Shown: positions 48,150-57,228, numbered from the stretch's first letter. The stretch is 64,000 nucleotides of DNA from Streptomyces caelestis (GCF_014205255.1 NZ_JACHNE010000001.1:7130001-7194000), one strand, 5' to 3'. The notes: generated by a model not told the origin, from the letters alone. A program made the numbers and translations.

Positions 48150-48355
48150 CGGTTTCTCGGGCTCTCTGCTGCCGCACCGGCAGACCGGTGTGCGTTGACG
48201 CGGTGGCGCCCGGCCGGTGCGGTGGCAAGCCGTTGCCGACGGAAGGCGGATCGGTTCAGCGTGCATGGAATCGAGACCATGAGGCGCTCCTCCTCATCAA
48301 GGGTTTGGGAGATCACGCGCCCCCGGCGCGTGGACAGCGACACAGGTGGGGATGG

Positions 48356-48973
48356 CTAGGAAGCCGCCACGGCGGCACCGGTGGGAAGGCCGGCGCGCAC
48401 GTGCAGAAGGCCCTCTCGGACAAGATCGGGCAGCGCGACGTCGGTGTGGCCTTGTGCCCACATCTCCATGGACGTCCGCAGCACGGCAGCTGCTGCGGCG
48501 GCCAGCAGGCGGGGAGTCAAGTCCCGCTCGGCGTCGGTGCCGGTGCGTTCGGCGAAGAGTTCCGCGAGCTGCTGATCGGCCTGCTCGTACGTGACCAGGT
48601 GCTGCGCCCGCATTGACGGTTGCTCGCCGACCACGCGCATCAGCACCGCGATGTTGTCCCGTTGACCGACGTATTGCGCGGCGAAGGACGGAAGTACCTG
48701 TGTCAGGGAGTCCCACGGCGGCTCCTCCACGGGCCTGGCGCGCATGGCGTCGAGCAGGGAAGTGCCGCTGCGTACCAGGCCGTCGAGGATCGCCTCCTCG
48801 CGACTGGCGAAGTAGTTGCGAAACGTGCGTGGCGACACATCCACTGCCGCAGCGATCGCCTCCGGGGTCGCCGCGTCGAGTCCCTGCTCGACCATCAGGG
48901 ACCAGGCCGCACGGCTCAATGCCGCCCGGGTCGCCAGCTTCTTCCGTTCGCGCAGGCTCGGCTCTTTCGTCAT
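48356..48973 (-). CDS. TetR-family transcriptional regulator
   Basis: This is a 205-residue repressor-type protein. The N-terminal HTH (RERKKLATRAALSRAAWSLMVEQGLDAATPEAIAAAVDVSPRTFRNYFASREEAILDGL) is canonical, with recognition helix around SPRTFRNYFASREE. The C-terminal ligand domain is helical (about residues 70-195). ATG 48973 begins MTKEPSLRERKK; the frame is open a little further upstream but without a better start. Repeated TTGGCAAG boxes in its promoter may be its own operator. It probably regulates the hydrolase downstream. Confidence 0.88.
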   Translation of the reverse strand: MTKEPSLRERKKLATRAALSRAAWSLMVEQGLDAATPEAIAAAVDVSPRTFRNYFASREEAILDGLVRSGTSLLDAMRARPVEEPPWDSLTQVLPSFAAQYVGQRDNIAVLMRVVGEQPSMRAQHLVTYEQADQQLAELFAERTGTDAERDLTPRLLAAAAAAVLRTSMEMWAQGHTDVALPDLVREGLLHVRAGLPTGAAVAAS

Positions 48974-49002
48974 GCCGACCACCATCCAGGATTCTTTCCG
49001 GA

Positions 49003-49027
49003 TTGGCAAGTTTTCTTTCTTGGCAAG
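49003..49027. promoter_or_regulatory. repeated TTGGCAAG boxes upstream of the TetR gene
   Basis: TTGGCAAG occurs at 49003-49010 and 49020-49027, 17 bases apart, and the second extends to CTTGGCAAG, a near-palindrome. They lie 30-54 bases upstream of the TetR start in a locally T-rich segment and could be an autoregulatory operator. Confidence 0.4.
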
Positions 49028-49424
49028 ATCGGGTGAACTTGTCTAGTGTGGGCCGCGGCGGCAGCTCGTTATGAGCCTGGCACTCCACCAAACGCCAGTC
49101 ACGGCTGTTCGAACGCCCATGCCGCCGATGGTCATCGCCATAGCAAGCCGGTCGCCGGCCCCCCTCGGGGCAGCTCACCGTGCGCGCCCCTCGGTGCCGT
49201 ATTCCGACGCGTGGGCATGGTCTGCGACGCGCTGCGGCCACAGCGCGCTTTTCGGGAACGCACAGGGCCGCTGTCGGCCCGGCTCGGGCCGTGCCCATCT
49301 CGGCCGGAGCGGTGCGAGGTCACGAAGCCGTAAGTAGTGGTCGCGGCCGGCGACTTCCTGAACCGGTGTCCACCGCACCTGGGCGATCCGGACGCGAACC
49401 GGCGCTTCAACGAAGGAGATCCAG
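49028..49424. other. intergenic region of about 400 bases
   Basis: No convincing gene is present; several short frames have unnatural composition. A CGAAGGAGA ribosome-binding site at the right end belongs to the decayed ferredoxin gene that follows. Confidence 0.5.
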
Positions 49425-49558
49425 ATGAAAGAGAAAGTCGATGTTCCCAAGTGTGTTGCCTCCGGGCAGACGTGCTGATCGTGCCCCACCTGCACGACGC
49501 GGTCCGAGAGTCGGCCATGGTCTGCCCGGCCGCCGCCGTCCACCTGGCGGAGTCGTGA
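49425..49558 (+). pseudogene. decayed 3Fe-4S-type ferredoxin gene
   Basis: The start (KVDVPKCVASGQ) and end (AVRESAMVCPAAAVHLAES) are almost identical to the intact ferredoxin at 51059-51253, but about 60 bases in the middle are missing and the frame hits a stop directly after GQTC. It retains a good ribosome-binding site and the GTGA overlap with the reductase gene, so it still may promote translation of that gene. The product would lack the cluster. Confidence 0.85.
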
Positions 49559-50757
49559 ACCGGGTCGTCATCGTCGGCGCGTCGGCGGGCGGGCTGGCCA
49601 CTGCGGAGGCGCTGCGCAGGCTGGGGTACCAGGGTGGGCTCACGCTCATCGGTGGTGAGGAGCATCTGCCGTACGATCGCCCGCCGTTGTCGAAGCAGAT
49701 CCTGACGGGGGAGTGGCAGCCGGACCGGCTGCCACTGCGTCGGCCGGAGGACATCGACGCGCTGGGGCTGGACCTACGTCTGGGCATGACCGCGACCGGG
49801 CTGGATACGGCGAGGCGAACCGTGGCTCTGGCCGACGGCACCCGCGTGTCGTACGACGCCCTGGTCATCGCGACCGGAGTCCGTCCCCGCGGCCTGCCCG
49901 GAACCGAAGGGCTGGCCGGGGTGCACACGTTGCGCACCCTGGAGGACGCTCTGGCGTTCAAGGCGCGGCTGCGGCCCGGGCGGAGACTGGTGATCGTCGG
50001 CGCCGGGTTCATCGGTGCCGAGGCGGCCGCCGTGGCCCGAGGGCTCGGGGTGGAGGTCACGCTCCTGGAGGCGGCTCCCCTCCCTCTGGCGCAGGCCGTC
50101 GGTGAACAGGCCGGTCAGTTCCTGGCCCAGATCCACCGCGACCACGGGGTCTGGCTGCACACCGGAGCCCAGGTCGCCGGAATCCTCGGCGCCGAGGGCG
50201 AGGTCCGTGGCGTCGGGCTGGCCGACGGAACCGTCCTTCCGGCGGACGACGTGCTGGTGGCTATCGGCTCCCTGCCCAACACCGAGTGGCTGGCCGGCAG
50301 CGGGCTCACCGTGGACAACGGACTGGTCTGCGACGAGTTCAGCGCGGCCGCACCCGGTGTGTACGGGGTCGGGGACGTGGCGCGCTGGCACAACCCGCTC
50401 TTCGGTACGGCGATGCGCATCGAGCACCGCACCAACGCCGCCGAGCAGGGCATGGCCGTCGCCCGCAACCTGCTGAAGCCGGACGCGCGGCGGCCGTTCG
50501 CGCCGGTGCCGTACTTCTGGTCCGACCAGTACGGGATGAGGATCCAGGCGTACGGATACCTCCGTGGCCACGACGAGGCGCTGGTCATGGAACACGACCC
50601 GGCGCAGCGGCGGCTCCTCGTCGCCTACCGGACAGGGGACCGGCTGGCCGGCGTACTCGCCGTGGGCCTGCCGCCGAAGACCGTCCGAGCCATGCGGGCC
50701 CTCGTCGCGGCCGGCACCGCATGGGAGTCGGCCGCCAGTGACGCTGCCGCCGCCTGA
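49555..50757 (+). CDS. FAD-dependent ferredoxin reductase
   Basis: This is a 400-residue flavoprotein like rhodocoxin/putidaredoxin reductases. It has FAD motif VVIVGASAGGLATAEALRRLG, LPYDRPPLSKQIL, YDALVIATGVRPRG, NAD(P)H motif LVIVGAGFIGAEAAAVARGLG, and YGVGDVARWHNPLFG with a C-terminal YFWSDQYGMRIQAYG domain. GTG 49555 overlaps the stop of the decayed ferredoxin gene. It could still serve the intact ferredoxin and P450 located 0.3-1.8 kb downstream. Confidence 0.92.
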   Translation: MNRVVIVGASAGGLATAEALRRLGYQGGLTLIGGEEHLPYDRPPLSKQILTGEWQPDRLPLRRPEDIDALGLDLRLGMTATGLDTARRTVALADGTRVSYDALVIATGVRPRGLPGTEGLAGVHTLRTLEDALAFKARLRPGRRLVIVGAGFIGAEAAAVARGLGVEVTLLEAAPLPLAQAVGEQAGQFLAQIHRDHGVWLHTGAQVAGILGAEGEVRGVGLADGTVLPADDVLVAIGSLPNTEWLAGSGLTVDNGLVCDEFSAAAPGVYGVGDVARWHNPLFGTAMRIEHRTNAAEQGMAVARNLLKPDARRPFAPVPYFWSDQYGMRIQAYGYLRGHDEALVMEHDPAQRRLLVAYRTGDRLAGVLAVGLPPKTVRAMRALVAAGTAWESAASDAAAA

Positions 50758-50967
50758 CCGCGAGCTCAACGACTCAGCGACGTCGCCTTCGGCTACGGCA
50801 TCCACCAGTGCCTGCGCCGGCCCCTGGCCCGCGTCGAACTCCCGGTGGCCCTTCCCACCCTGCTGAGCAGGCTGCCCGGGCTGCGGCTCGCGGCGCCGCT
50901 GGCGGAGCTGCGGTTCCGGCACGACTTGGTCACCTACGGCCTGCACGAGCTGCCGGCCGCCTGGTGA
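50758..50967 (+). pseudogene. 3' end of a cytochrome P450 gene
   Basis: Directly after the reductase stop, the same frame encodes VAFGYGIHQCLRRPLARVEL followed by a P450 C-terminal segment ending LHELPAAW and a stop. The haem cysteine is there but everything upstream of the haem loop is gone. It closely resembles the C terminus of the P450 at 51347-52566 (VAFGYGTHQCLGQSLARMEL ... VRELPVAW), so it is the tail of a duplicated copy. Confidence 0.85.
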
Positions 50968-51058
50968 CACGAACCGGCCGACCGCAGGCCCTGACCGGTT
51001 TCTGACCAGAGCCCCCACCCGGTCAGGGCGGGGAGGCAGTCCAACGAATGGAGATGCC

Positions 51059-51253
51059 ATGAAGGTTGAAGTAGACGTTCCCAAGTGTGTCGCCTCCGGG
51101 CAGTGCGCGATGATCGCGCCCGAGGCGTTCGACCAGCGCGACGAGGACGGCATGGTCGTACTGCTGGACGAGACGCCCGCGCCGGAGGTGCACGAGGCGG
51201 TCCGCGAGTCGGCCATGGTCTGCCCGGCCGCCGCCATCCACCTGGCGGAGTGA
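51059..51253 (+). CDS. 3Fe-4S-type ferredoxin
   Basis: The protein has 64 residues with Cys10, Cys16 and Cys55 (KCVASGQC ... MVCPAAAI). The missing fourth cysteine is the pattern of actinobacterial 3Fe-4S ferredoxins that pair with P450s. It lies 93 bases before the P450 and downstream of a reductase gene, giving a complete electron-transfer set. ATG 51059 follows a GGAGAT. A broken near-identical copy is at 49425-49558. Confidence 0.92.
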   Translation: MKVEVDVPKCVASGQCAMIAPEAFDQRDEDGMVVLLDETPAPEVHEAVRESAMVCPAAAIHLAE

Positions 51254-51346
51254 CGCCTGCCGACCGTCGCCCGCCGACACCTCACCAGGCACCGCCAGCC
51301 GTGTGCGGTGCCGACCCCCCACAGCAATCCCCCCACAGGAGCATCC

Positions 51347-52566
51347 ATGAGTACATCAACCCCCACGAACGACCCGACCGGCCTACCCGCCTTCCCCGGC
51401 AAGCGTGACGCGCGCTGCCCCTTCGACCCGCCCCAGGAGTACACCGACTGGCGTGAGGCCGAAGGGCTCCAGCGGGCGGTGTCGCACGGCGAGCCGCTGT
51501 GGGTGGTGAGCCGGTATGCGGACATCCGCGCGGCTCTGAGCGACCCGCGCCTCAGCTCGGACGACCGGCGTCCCGGCTACCCGGCTTCTTCCGGGAAGGC
51601 CGGTGACCTGCCCCAGAGTTTCCAGCGCATGGACGACCCCGAGCACGCCCGGCTGCGGATGATGCTCACCGGGGAATTGACGATCAAACGGGTGGAGCGG
51701 ATGCGCCCGGACGTCCAGAAGATGGCGGACGACTTCCTCGACCAGATGATCGCCAAGGGACAGCCGGCGGACCTGGTCCGGGACTACGCGCTGCCCATCC
51801 CGTCCCTGGTGATCTCCCTGTTGCTCGGAGTGCCCTACTCCGACCACGAGTTCTTCCAGCAGCACAGCAACACCCTGACCGACGCGAACACCACGGAGCA
51901 GGGCAGGCGGGTGGCCAGTGGCGCCCTCTTCGGCTACCTGCTGGAGCTGGTGGGGCGCAAGGAGCGCGAGCCGGGCGCCGACCTCATCAGCCGTCTGATC
52001 GGCGAGCGGGTCGCCACCGGCGAACTCACCCGTGAAGACGTGGCGATGGACGGCCTCATGCTGCTGATCGCCGGCCACGAGACCACGGCCAACATGACCG
52101 CCCTGGGCACCCTGGCCCTGCTGGAGCACCCGGACCAGGCAGCCCGCATCCGTGACACTGACGACCCGACCGTGGTCGCGAACGCGATCGAGGAACTGCT
52201 GCGCTACCTGACGGTCCCCCAGGACCACGTCTGGCGCGTCGCCACCGAGGACCTCACCCTCGGCGGACAGCTCATCCGGGCCGGTGAGGGGTGACCGTCA
52301 ACCTGCCCGCGGGCAACCGCGACACGGCCTTCCTCGACCGGCCCGATGCCCTGGACGTCGACCGCAACTCCCGCGGCCACGTCGCCTTCGGCTACGGCAC
52401 CCACCAGTGCCTGGGCCAGTCCCTGGCGCGGATGGAGCTGCAGGTGGCGCTGCCCACCCTGCTGCGCAGGCTGCCCGGGCTGCGGCTGGCGGTGCCGCTG
52501 GAGGAGCTGCGGCTCCGGCACGACATGGCCGTCTACGGCGTCCGCGAACTGCCGGTCGCCTGGTGA
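51347..52566 (+). pseudogene. cytochrome P450 (CYP105-like) split by a one-base frameshift
   Basis: The first frame (51347-52294) encodes the N-terminal 315 residues with C-helix DDPEHARLRMML, canonical I-helix LLIAGHETTANM and K-helix EELLR, then stops at GAGGGGTGA. The second frame (52291-52566, GTG start overlapping that stop) continues VTVNLPAGNRD and the haem loop HVAFGYGTHQCLGQSLAR to the normal C terminus. One base less in a G run explains the break; restoring it joins AGEG to VTVNLPAG exactly as in CYP105 relatives. Either it is a recent mutation or sequencing error, or two coupled polypeptides are made. Confidence 0.85.
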
Positions 52567-52851
52567 CCGGCGAGGCGGACAGCGCCCTGCGCGGTCAGCC
52601 ACCACAGGCCCCGGCTCACTGAGCCCGGGCACACCGACTGGGGCCGCTGTGAGCGGCGGCGGCCCCACCGCGCCGTGCTCCGTGGGGACAGGGGGTACGG
52701 CGCGCATCCCGGGCCCGGCGGCGGATCACATGTCCCACCGCCGCCGGGCCCGCGGACACCGGTCCGCAACGCAACGACCACCGCCGACCATCAGGCGGGA
52801 TCAGACCGCACGCACAGCGGCGTGAAACGCACATAGAGAAGAGGAATACCC

Positions 52852-53688
52852 ATGAGCGGCACGGGATTTGAAGGACGCAGCGTTGTCGTCACCGGGGCCG
52901 CATCGGGCATCGGCCGCGCCGCGGCCCTGATGTTCGCCGAGGAAGGCGCGAAAGTCCTCGTCACCGACCTGGACAAGGCCGGTGCCGACGAGACAGCGAA
53001 GGTGATCGAGACGGCGGGAGGCACCGCCGTCGCGGTGGCCGGGGACCTCAGCGACCCGCAGGTGGTGGACGAGGTCGTGGCCACCGCCGTGCGGACCTTC
53101 GGCAGCCTGGACGTCCTGGTGAACAACGCCGGCATCGGGGACAGCATGTCGGCGCTGGCCGACGTCGAGGACGCCGAGTGGGAACGCGTCATACGGGTCA
53201 ACCTGACGGCGCCCTTCCTGCTCACCCGGGCCGCGCTGCCGCACATGCTGGCAGCGGGCCACGGCAGGATCGTGTTCACCGCGTCCGAGGCCGGGTTCCG
53301 CGGCAGCGTGTCCGGTACCGCCTACACCGCCTCCAAGCACGGCGTCGTGGGCCTGGTGAAGAGCCTCGCCGTCATGTACCGCAAGCAGGGCATCCGCACC
53401 AATGCCATCGCCCCCGGCGGGACACAGACCAACATCCTCACCAACTCGCTGGGCATGGAACCCGAGAAGATGACGGCCCTCGTCAACACCGTGTCGGGCC
53501 AGGCCCAGTCCGACGGCGGGGCTGCGCCGCACGGGCCGACCATCCTGCGTGACATCCTCCGCAGCAACCCCGGCCGGCGGTCCACCCCGGAGGAGCAGGC
53601 CGCCGTCATCGTCTTCCTCGCCTCCGATGCAGCCGAGATGATCAACGGCGTCATCCTGCCCGTCGACGACGGCTGGTCCGCCGTCTGA
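52852..53688 (+). CDS. short-chain dehydrogenase/reductase
   Basis: This enzyme has 278 residues. It has the cofactor loop VVVTGAASGIGRAAALMFAEEG, VTDLDKAG (an Asp after strand 2, favouring NAD), DVLVNNAGIG, IVFTASEAGFRG with catalytic Ser, TAYTASKHGVVGLVKSLA with YxxxK, and a C-terminal INGVILPVDDGWSAV. The 3-oxoacyl-ACP-reductase-like fold is common in catabolic and secondary pathways. It is preceded by GAAGAGGAA. It follows the P450 by 285 bases in which I see no gene; substrate unknown. Confidence 0.9.
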   Translation: MSGTGFEGRSVVVTGAASGIGRAAALMFAEEGAKVLVTDLDKAGADETAKVIETAGGTAVAVAGDLSDPQVVDEVVATAVRTFGSLDVLVNNAGIGDSMSALADVEDAEWERVIRVNLTAPFLLTRAALPHMLAAGHGRIVFTASEAGFRGSVSGTAYTASKHGVVGLVKSLAVMYRKQGIRTNAIAPGGTQTNILTNSLGMEPEKMTALVNTVSGQAQSDGGAAPHGPTILRDILRSNPGRRSTPEEQAAVIVFLASDAAEMINGVILPVDDGWSAV

Positions 53689-53844
53689 CGAGCCGCCCCG
53701 CGCTCCGGCCGACACCCCGGGCGCGGGTTCGGGCCGCTGGCCGCACGGGCGGGAAACCGCCCCGGCCGGTCTCCGAATCCTGCCCTCGGCCGTCACCGCC
53801 AGGACCGCTGGAAGGCCCGCTCACACCATGAAGGATGTACGACA

Positions 53845-54099
53845 GTGACCGCACCAGCACCGACGGCTCATCCCGTAGATCCACGGACCCTGCTGAGTGG
53901 TCCGGAACACCGCACGTTCCGCCCTCTGCTGTGCTGGCTGGCGTCGATGAATCGTGCGGAAAAGGCCCATCCGCAGGTCTCACGCTGGGGCGTGCCGGCC
54001 CTGTGCGCCGCGTTCGGCCTGCCCTCCCTCATGGACGCGGCCGACGGACCCGGCGTCCCGGGGGTCGGGAACTGCTGCCGGTTTACTGAGCATGAGTGA
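53845..54099 (+). CDS. truncated hypothetical protein at the left edge of the TnpB element
   Basis: GTG 53845 opens an 84-residue frame (PRTLLSGPEHRTFRPLLCWL ... RWGVPALCAAFGL) with a protein-like N-terminal part. Its last residues lie where the TnpB-associated DNA seems to begin (about 54065-54100), so it is probably the 5' part of an interrupted gene. No family was recognised. Confidence 0.4.
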   Translation: MTAPAPTAHPVDPRTLLSGPEHRTFRPLLCWLASMNRAEKAHPQVSRWGVPALCAAFGLPSLMDAADGPGVPGVGNCCRFTEHE

Positions 54100-54297
54100 C
54101 TTCTGGTGAGCGTGAGTGAGCGCCCGGGCTGGATGCGGTTGTTCCGCTGTGTGTCGAGGGCTTCTGCGGCCTGGGGTGTGCTGTGGTCCTCCGTTGTCGG
54201 GAGGGGAACGGGGGTTCTTGGGTCGAATGGGTGACCTTTGTGGAGACTGCTCGTTGACTGCGGTGACGGGGATCTTCGGCCGGGCGGGGGTGGACGG

Positions 54298-55966
54298 GTG
54301 AGCGCACTGCGGGAGTTGGCGGCACCGTTCGTGGTGCCCGGCCCGGCCGGGGTGGCTGTTCGGGACCGGCTGCGGGTGTCGGATGCGGACGCGGCGGTGC
54401 TCACCGAGGTCGGCGTGTTCCTGGGGTCGGCGTGTTCCTGGGGTCGGCGTGTTCCTGGGGTCGCTGGCCGCGGCTGATCTCGCCGTACGTTCCCGGCAGG
54501 GCCTGGCACACGATGCCGCCTCATGGGCGGTGCGCAAACGAGGGCTGACGGGGAGGTCGTCGGCGCGGTGGGCGGGCAGCATCACCAAGGCCACCCACGA
54601 CCAGTGGGCGCTGGCCCGGCGCGGTCAGGCCGCGCATCTGGCCTGGCTGCGTATTCAGATTGCTTCCATTGAGGCGCGGCTTGCCCGGCCGCTGGGCGCC
54701 AGGGCCGACAAGCGGGCAGGGCTGGTGCGCGGGTATGCCTCGCGTGGTGAGTGGCATGCCAAGTCCCGCCGCCTGCACACCTTGAAGGACCGTCTCGTGG
54801 GGGTGGAGGCGGACCGGCAGGCGGGCCGTGTGCGGGTGGTGCGCGGCGGCAAGCGCCTCGCGAACACCCGCCACCACCTTCAGGCGGCCGGGCTGGACGC
54901 AGCGGCGTGGCGGGAGCGGTGGCGGGCGGAGCGGATGTTCCTGACCGCCGACGGGGAGACGGGCAAGCGTTTCGGCAACGAGACGATCCGCGTGACCGAC
55001 ACCGGCCAGGTCTCGGTCAAACTCCCCGCCCCGCTGGTCCACCTGGCCAACGCACCCCACGGCCGCTACCTCCTGGACGCGACGGTGGCGTTCCGGCACC
55101 GGGGGCAGGAGTGGCGTGACCGGGTCACCGCGAACCGGGCGGTGGCCTACCAAATCCACCACGACACAGTGCGCGGCCGCTGGTATGTGACCGCGTCCTG
55201 GCAGCGCGCCGCCGCCCCCATGCTGCCGTTGGAGGCGGCGCTGGCGCGGGGTGTGGTGGGCGTGGACATGAACGACGACCACCTCGCCGCCTGGCAGCTC
55301 GACATGCACGGCAACCCGGTCGGCGAACCACAACGGTTCTTCTACGACCTCACCGGCACCGCCGCACACCGGGACGCACAGATCCGGCACGCCCTGACCC
55401 GGCTGCTCCATCACACCCGGCGGTGCGGGGCCGCCGCGATCGCCATCGAGGACCTGGACTTCACCGACGGCACCAGCCGCGAGAAGCACGGCCGCAACAA
55501 ACGCTTCCGGCGCCTGCTCTCCCGCTTCCCCACCGCCAAACTCCGCGCCCGGCTCGTCTCGATGGCAGCCGAACAGAACGTGGCGATCGTCGCGGTCGAT
55601 CCGGCCTATACCTCCCGCTGGGGTGCCCAGCACTGGCAGAAACCGCTGACCACCCCACGACGCAAGATGTCCCGGCACGATGCGGCGAGCATCGCGGTCG
55701 GGCGACGCGCCCTCGGACACCCGATCAGGCGACGGACGGCACCGCCCCCGCATCACCAGAGTGATGGTGCGGGGCATCGGACCGCCCAGGCCCGACCGGA
55801 GATCCGGCGGCGTGAGGAAACCCGCCCCCACCTTGCCGGACCGCGCACCGGATGCGCGCCGCCCGGTGGTGGAGCGAAAGCGGGGGACCAGGGTGCCCAA
55901 CACCGTTCGGGGCACCCGGCTGAGCAAGAGTCCTGGCAACACGACTCGCTCCCACTCAGTCTTTAG
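54298..55966 (+). pseudogene. tnpB-like RuvC nuclease gene, frame broken by 17-bp tandem repeats
   Basis: GTG 54298 opens SALRELAAPFVVPGPAGVAV and runs to EVGVFLG, then 34 extra bases (two additional copies of a 17-mer) shift the frame to a stop at 54477. The body resumes at about 54460 in the next frame (SLAAADLAVRSRQG) and continues to 55966. RuvC residues are visible: Asp in VGVDMND, Glu in AIEDLDF and Asp in SRHDAASIA. The zinc-finger cysteines of classical TnpB are absent (VDPAYTSRWGAQHW). With the extra copies removed the protein would have about 544 residues. Confidence 0.8.
54409..54459 (+). repeat. three tandem copies of GTCGGCGTGTTCCTGGG (17 bp)
   Basis: Copies are at 54409-54425, 54426-54442 and 54443-54459, all identical. 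The first continues the codon frame from 54298. One copy (or four) keeps tnpB in frame; two or three do not. Slippage could therefore switch the gene off and on. Confidence 0.9.
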
Positions 55967-56208
55967 GAACGGTGAGCCTCGAAGACCGTGCCGTCGCGGG
56001 TGCCGATCAGGGCGGTGCCGGAGACGACGTACAGGGCCTGGCCCAGGGCGTGAGAGTGCCAGTGGGTGCGTGCGCCGGGGGAGAAGCGCACCAGGTTGGC
56101 GCGCCTCCGGGACGGCTCCTGGCCGGCGTGGATCACGTCGAACCACACGTCACCCGTGAACCAGTCGGCCGGTGCCTTGACGGTGGGCTGCTGCTTGGCG
56201 AATTCCAT
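55963..56208 (-). pseudogene. cupin gene truncated at its 3' end by the TnpB element
   Basis: ATG 56208 opens EFAKQQPTVKAPADWFTGDVWFDVI ... GARTHWHSHALGQALYVVSGTALIG, a small single-domain cupin with the GxxxxWHxH metal motif. The usual second half (GDTVYTPP-like motif 2) is missing: the frame ends EAHRS at the edge of the mobile element. About 81 of about 130 residues remain. No other half was found on the far side of the element, so some sequence was lost. Confidence 0.75.
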
Positions 56209-56297
56209 GGTGCTTTCTCCTGGCGAAGGCGCTGGGACATGGCCGTGATGCGGCGATGGGCCGCGTCGGGCGCTCGCGCTGCGCATGTCCGTGCGTG

Positions 56298-57185
56298 TCA
56301 GCCGGCTGGGTTGTGCGTCTGTCCGGAGGTGTGGGGGCGGGTGGTGGACGTGCTGGTCCAGCTGGCGAGGATGTTGAGGGCTTCGGCAGAGGGGGACGCC
56401 GGCTCCGGGGTGTAGATGACCAGGGTCTGCTCGGGGTCGCCTTCCACCGCCAGAACCACGTAGTCGAGGGTGAGGTCGCCGACGAGCGGGTGGTGGAGGC
56501 GTTTGGTGCCACTGGTGTGGGCGATGACGTCGTGGTCGGCCCACAGGCGGCGGAAGGTGTCGCTGTGCAGGGACAGCTCGCCGATCAGCTCGGTGAGCTG
56601 CGGGTCGTCGGGGTGGCGTCCGGCGTACAGGCGCAGCATGGCCAGGCAGTCGCCGGCGACCTGGTTCCAGTCGGCGTACAGCGTGCGGGCTGCCTCGTCG
56701 AGGAAGACGAAGCGGGCGAAGTTGCGTTCGCGGCGGGGCCTGGCTTCGAAGTCGGTGTAGAGGGCGTGGGCGAGCTTGTTGGCGGCAAGGACGTCTGTGC
56801 GTCGCCCCTGGACCACCGCGGGGACGCTGAGTGAGTCCAGGGTCCGGTACAGGACCGGGTGGACTCGCTGGGGGGCGAGCGGCCGCTTGCGGCGGGTCCG
56901 GGCGGGGGTGGGCTGGGTGAGGTCGAAGAGGTGGGCGCGTTCGGTCTCGTCGAGGTGCAGGGCGCGGGCGACGGCGTCCAGGACGGTTTCGGAGACGCCC
57001 TGGGTGCGGCCTCGCTCCAGGCGGATGTAGTAGTCGACGCTGACTCCGGCGAGCTGGGCGACTTCCTCGCGGCGCAGCCCCGGCACGCGGCGGGCGCCGC
57101 CGTGCGGGGCGAGGCCGGCCTGTTCGGGGGTGATCCGGGCCCGGCGCGTGCGCAGGAACTCGCGGATCTCGCTGCTGCGGTCCAT
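56298..57185 (-). CDS. HTH regulator with MmyB-like ligand domain
   Basis: The protein has 295 residues. The N-terminal XRE-type HTH is about residues 5-90 (IREFLRTRRARITPEQAGL ... RRVPGLRREEVAQLAGVSVDYYIRLERGRTQGVS). A PAS-like MmyB ligand domain spans about residues 110-275 (VPAVVQGRRTDVLAANKLAHALY ... NFARFVFLDEAARTLYADW). Such actinobacterial regulators usually control an adjacent oxidoreductase. Here it is divergent from an SDR gene across 259 bases, with an operator-like inverted repeat between. Confidence 0.92.
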   Translation of the reverse strand: MDRSSEIREFLRTRRARITPEQAGLAPHGGARRVPGLRREEVAQLAGVSVDYYIRLERGRTQGVSETVLDAVARALHLDETERAHLFDLTQPTPARTRRKRPLAPQRVHPVLYRTLDSLSVPAVVQGRRTDVLAANKLAHALYTDFEARPRRERNFARFVFLDEAARTLYADWNQVAGDCLAMLRLYAGRHPDDPQLTELIGELSLHSDTFRRLWADHDVIAHTSGTKRLHHPLVGDLTLDYVVLAVEGDPEQTLVIYTPEPASPSAEALNILASWTSTSTTRPHTSGQTHNPAG

Positions 57186-57228
57186 GGAACCACCGTACGG
57201 CCGGAACCGGCAGGTCGGCGCCCTGGAA

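Larger units (their letters stand above)
54070..55972 (+). mobile_element. TnpB-only IS200/IS605 (IS1341-like) element, approximate bounds
   Basis: Bounds are estimated: the left edge from loss of coding character after about 54070, and the right edge from the point just after the tnpB stop where a truncated cupin gene begins. The element carries tnpB alone without a TnpA transposase. Family ends are subterminal hairpins without terminal inverted repeats, so exact ends cannot be fixed here. The downstream end of such elements normally encodes the omega RNA guide. Confidence 0.55.

Noticed and set aside
49071..49337. An 88-codon frame between the TetR gene and the ferredoxin pseudogene
   Set aside because: Arg/Ser/Ala-rich without a ribosome-binding site or family features.
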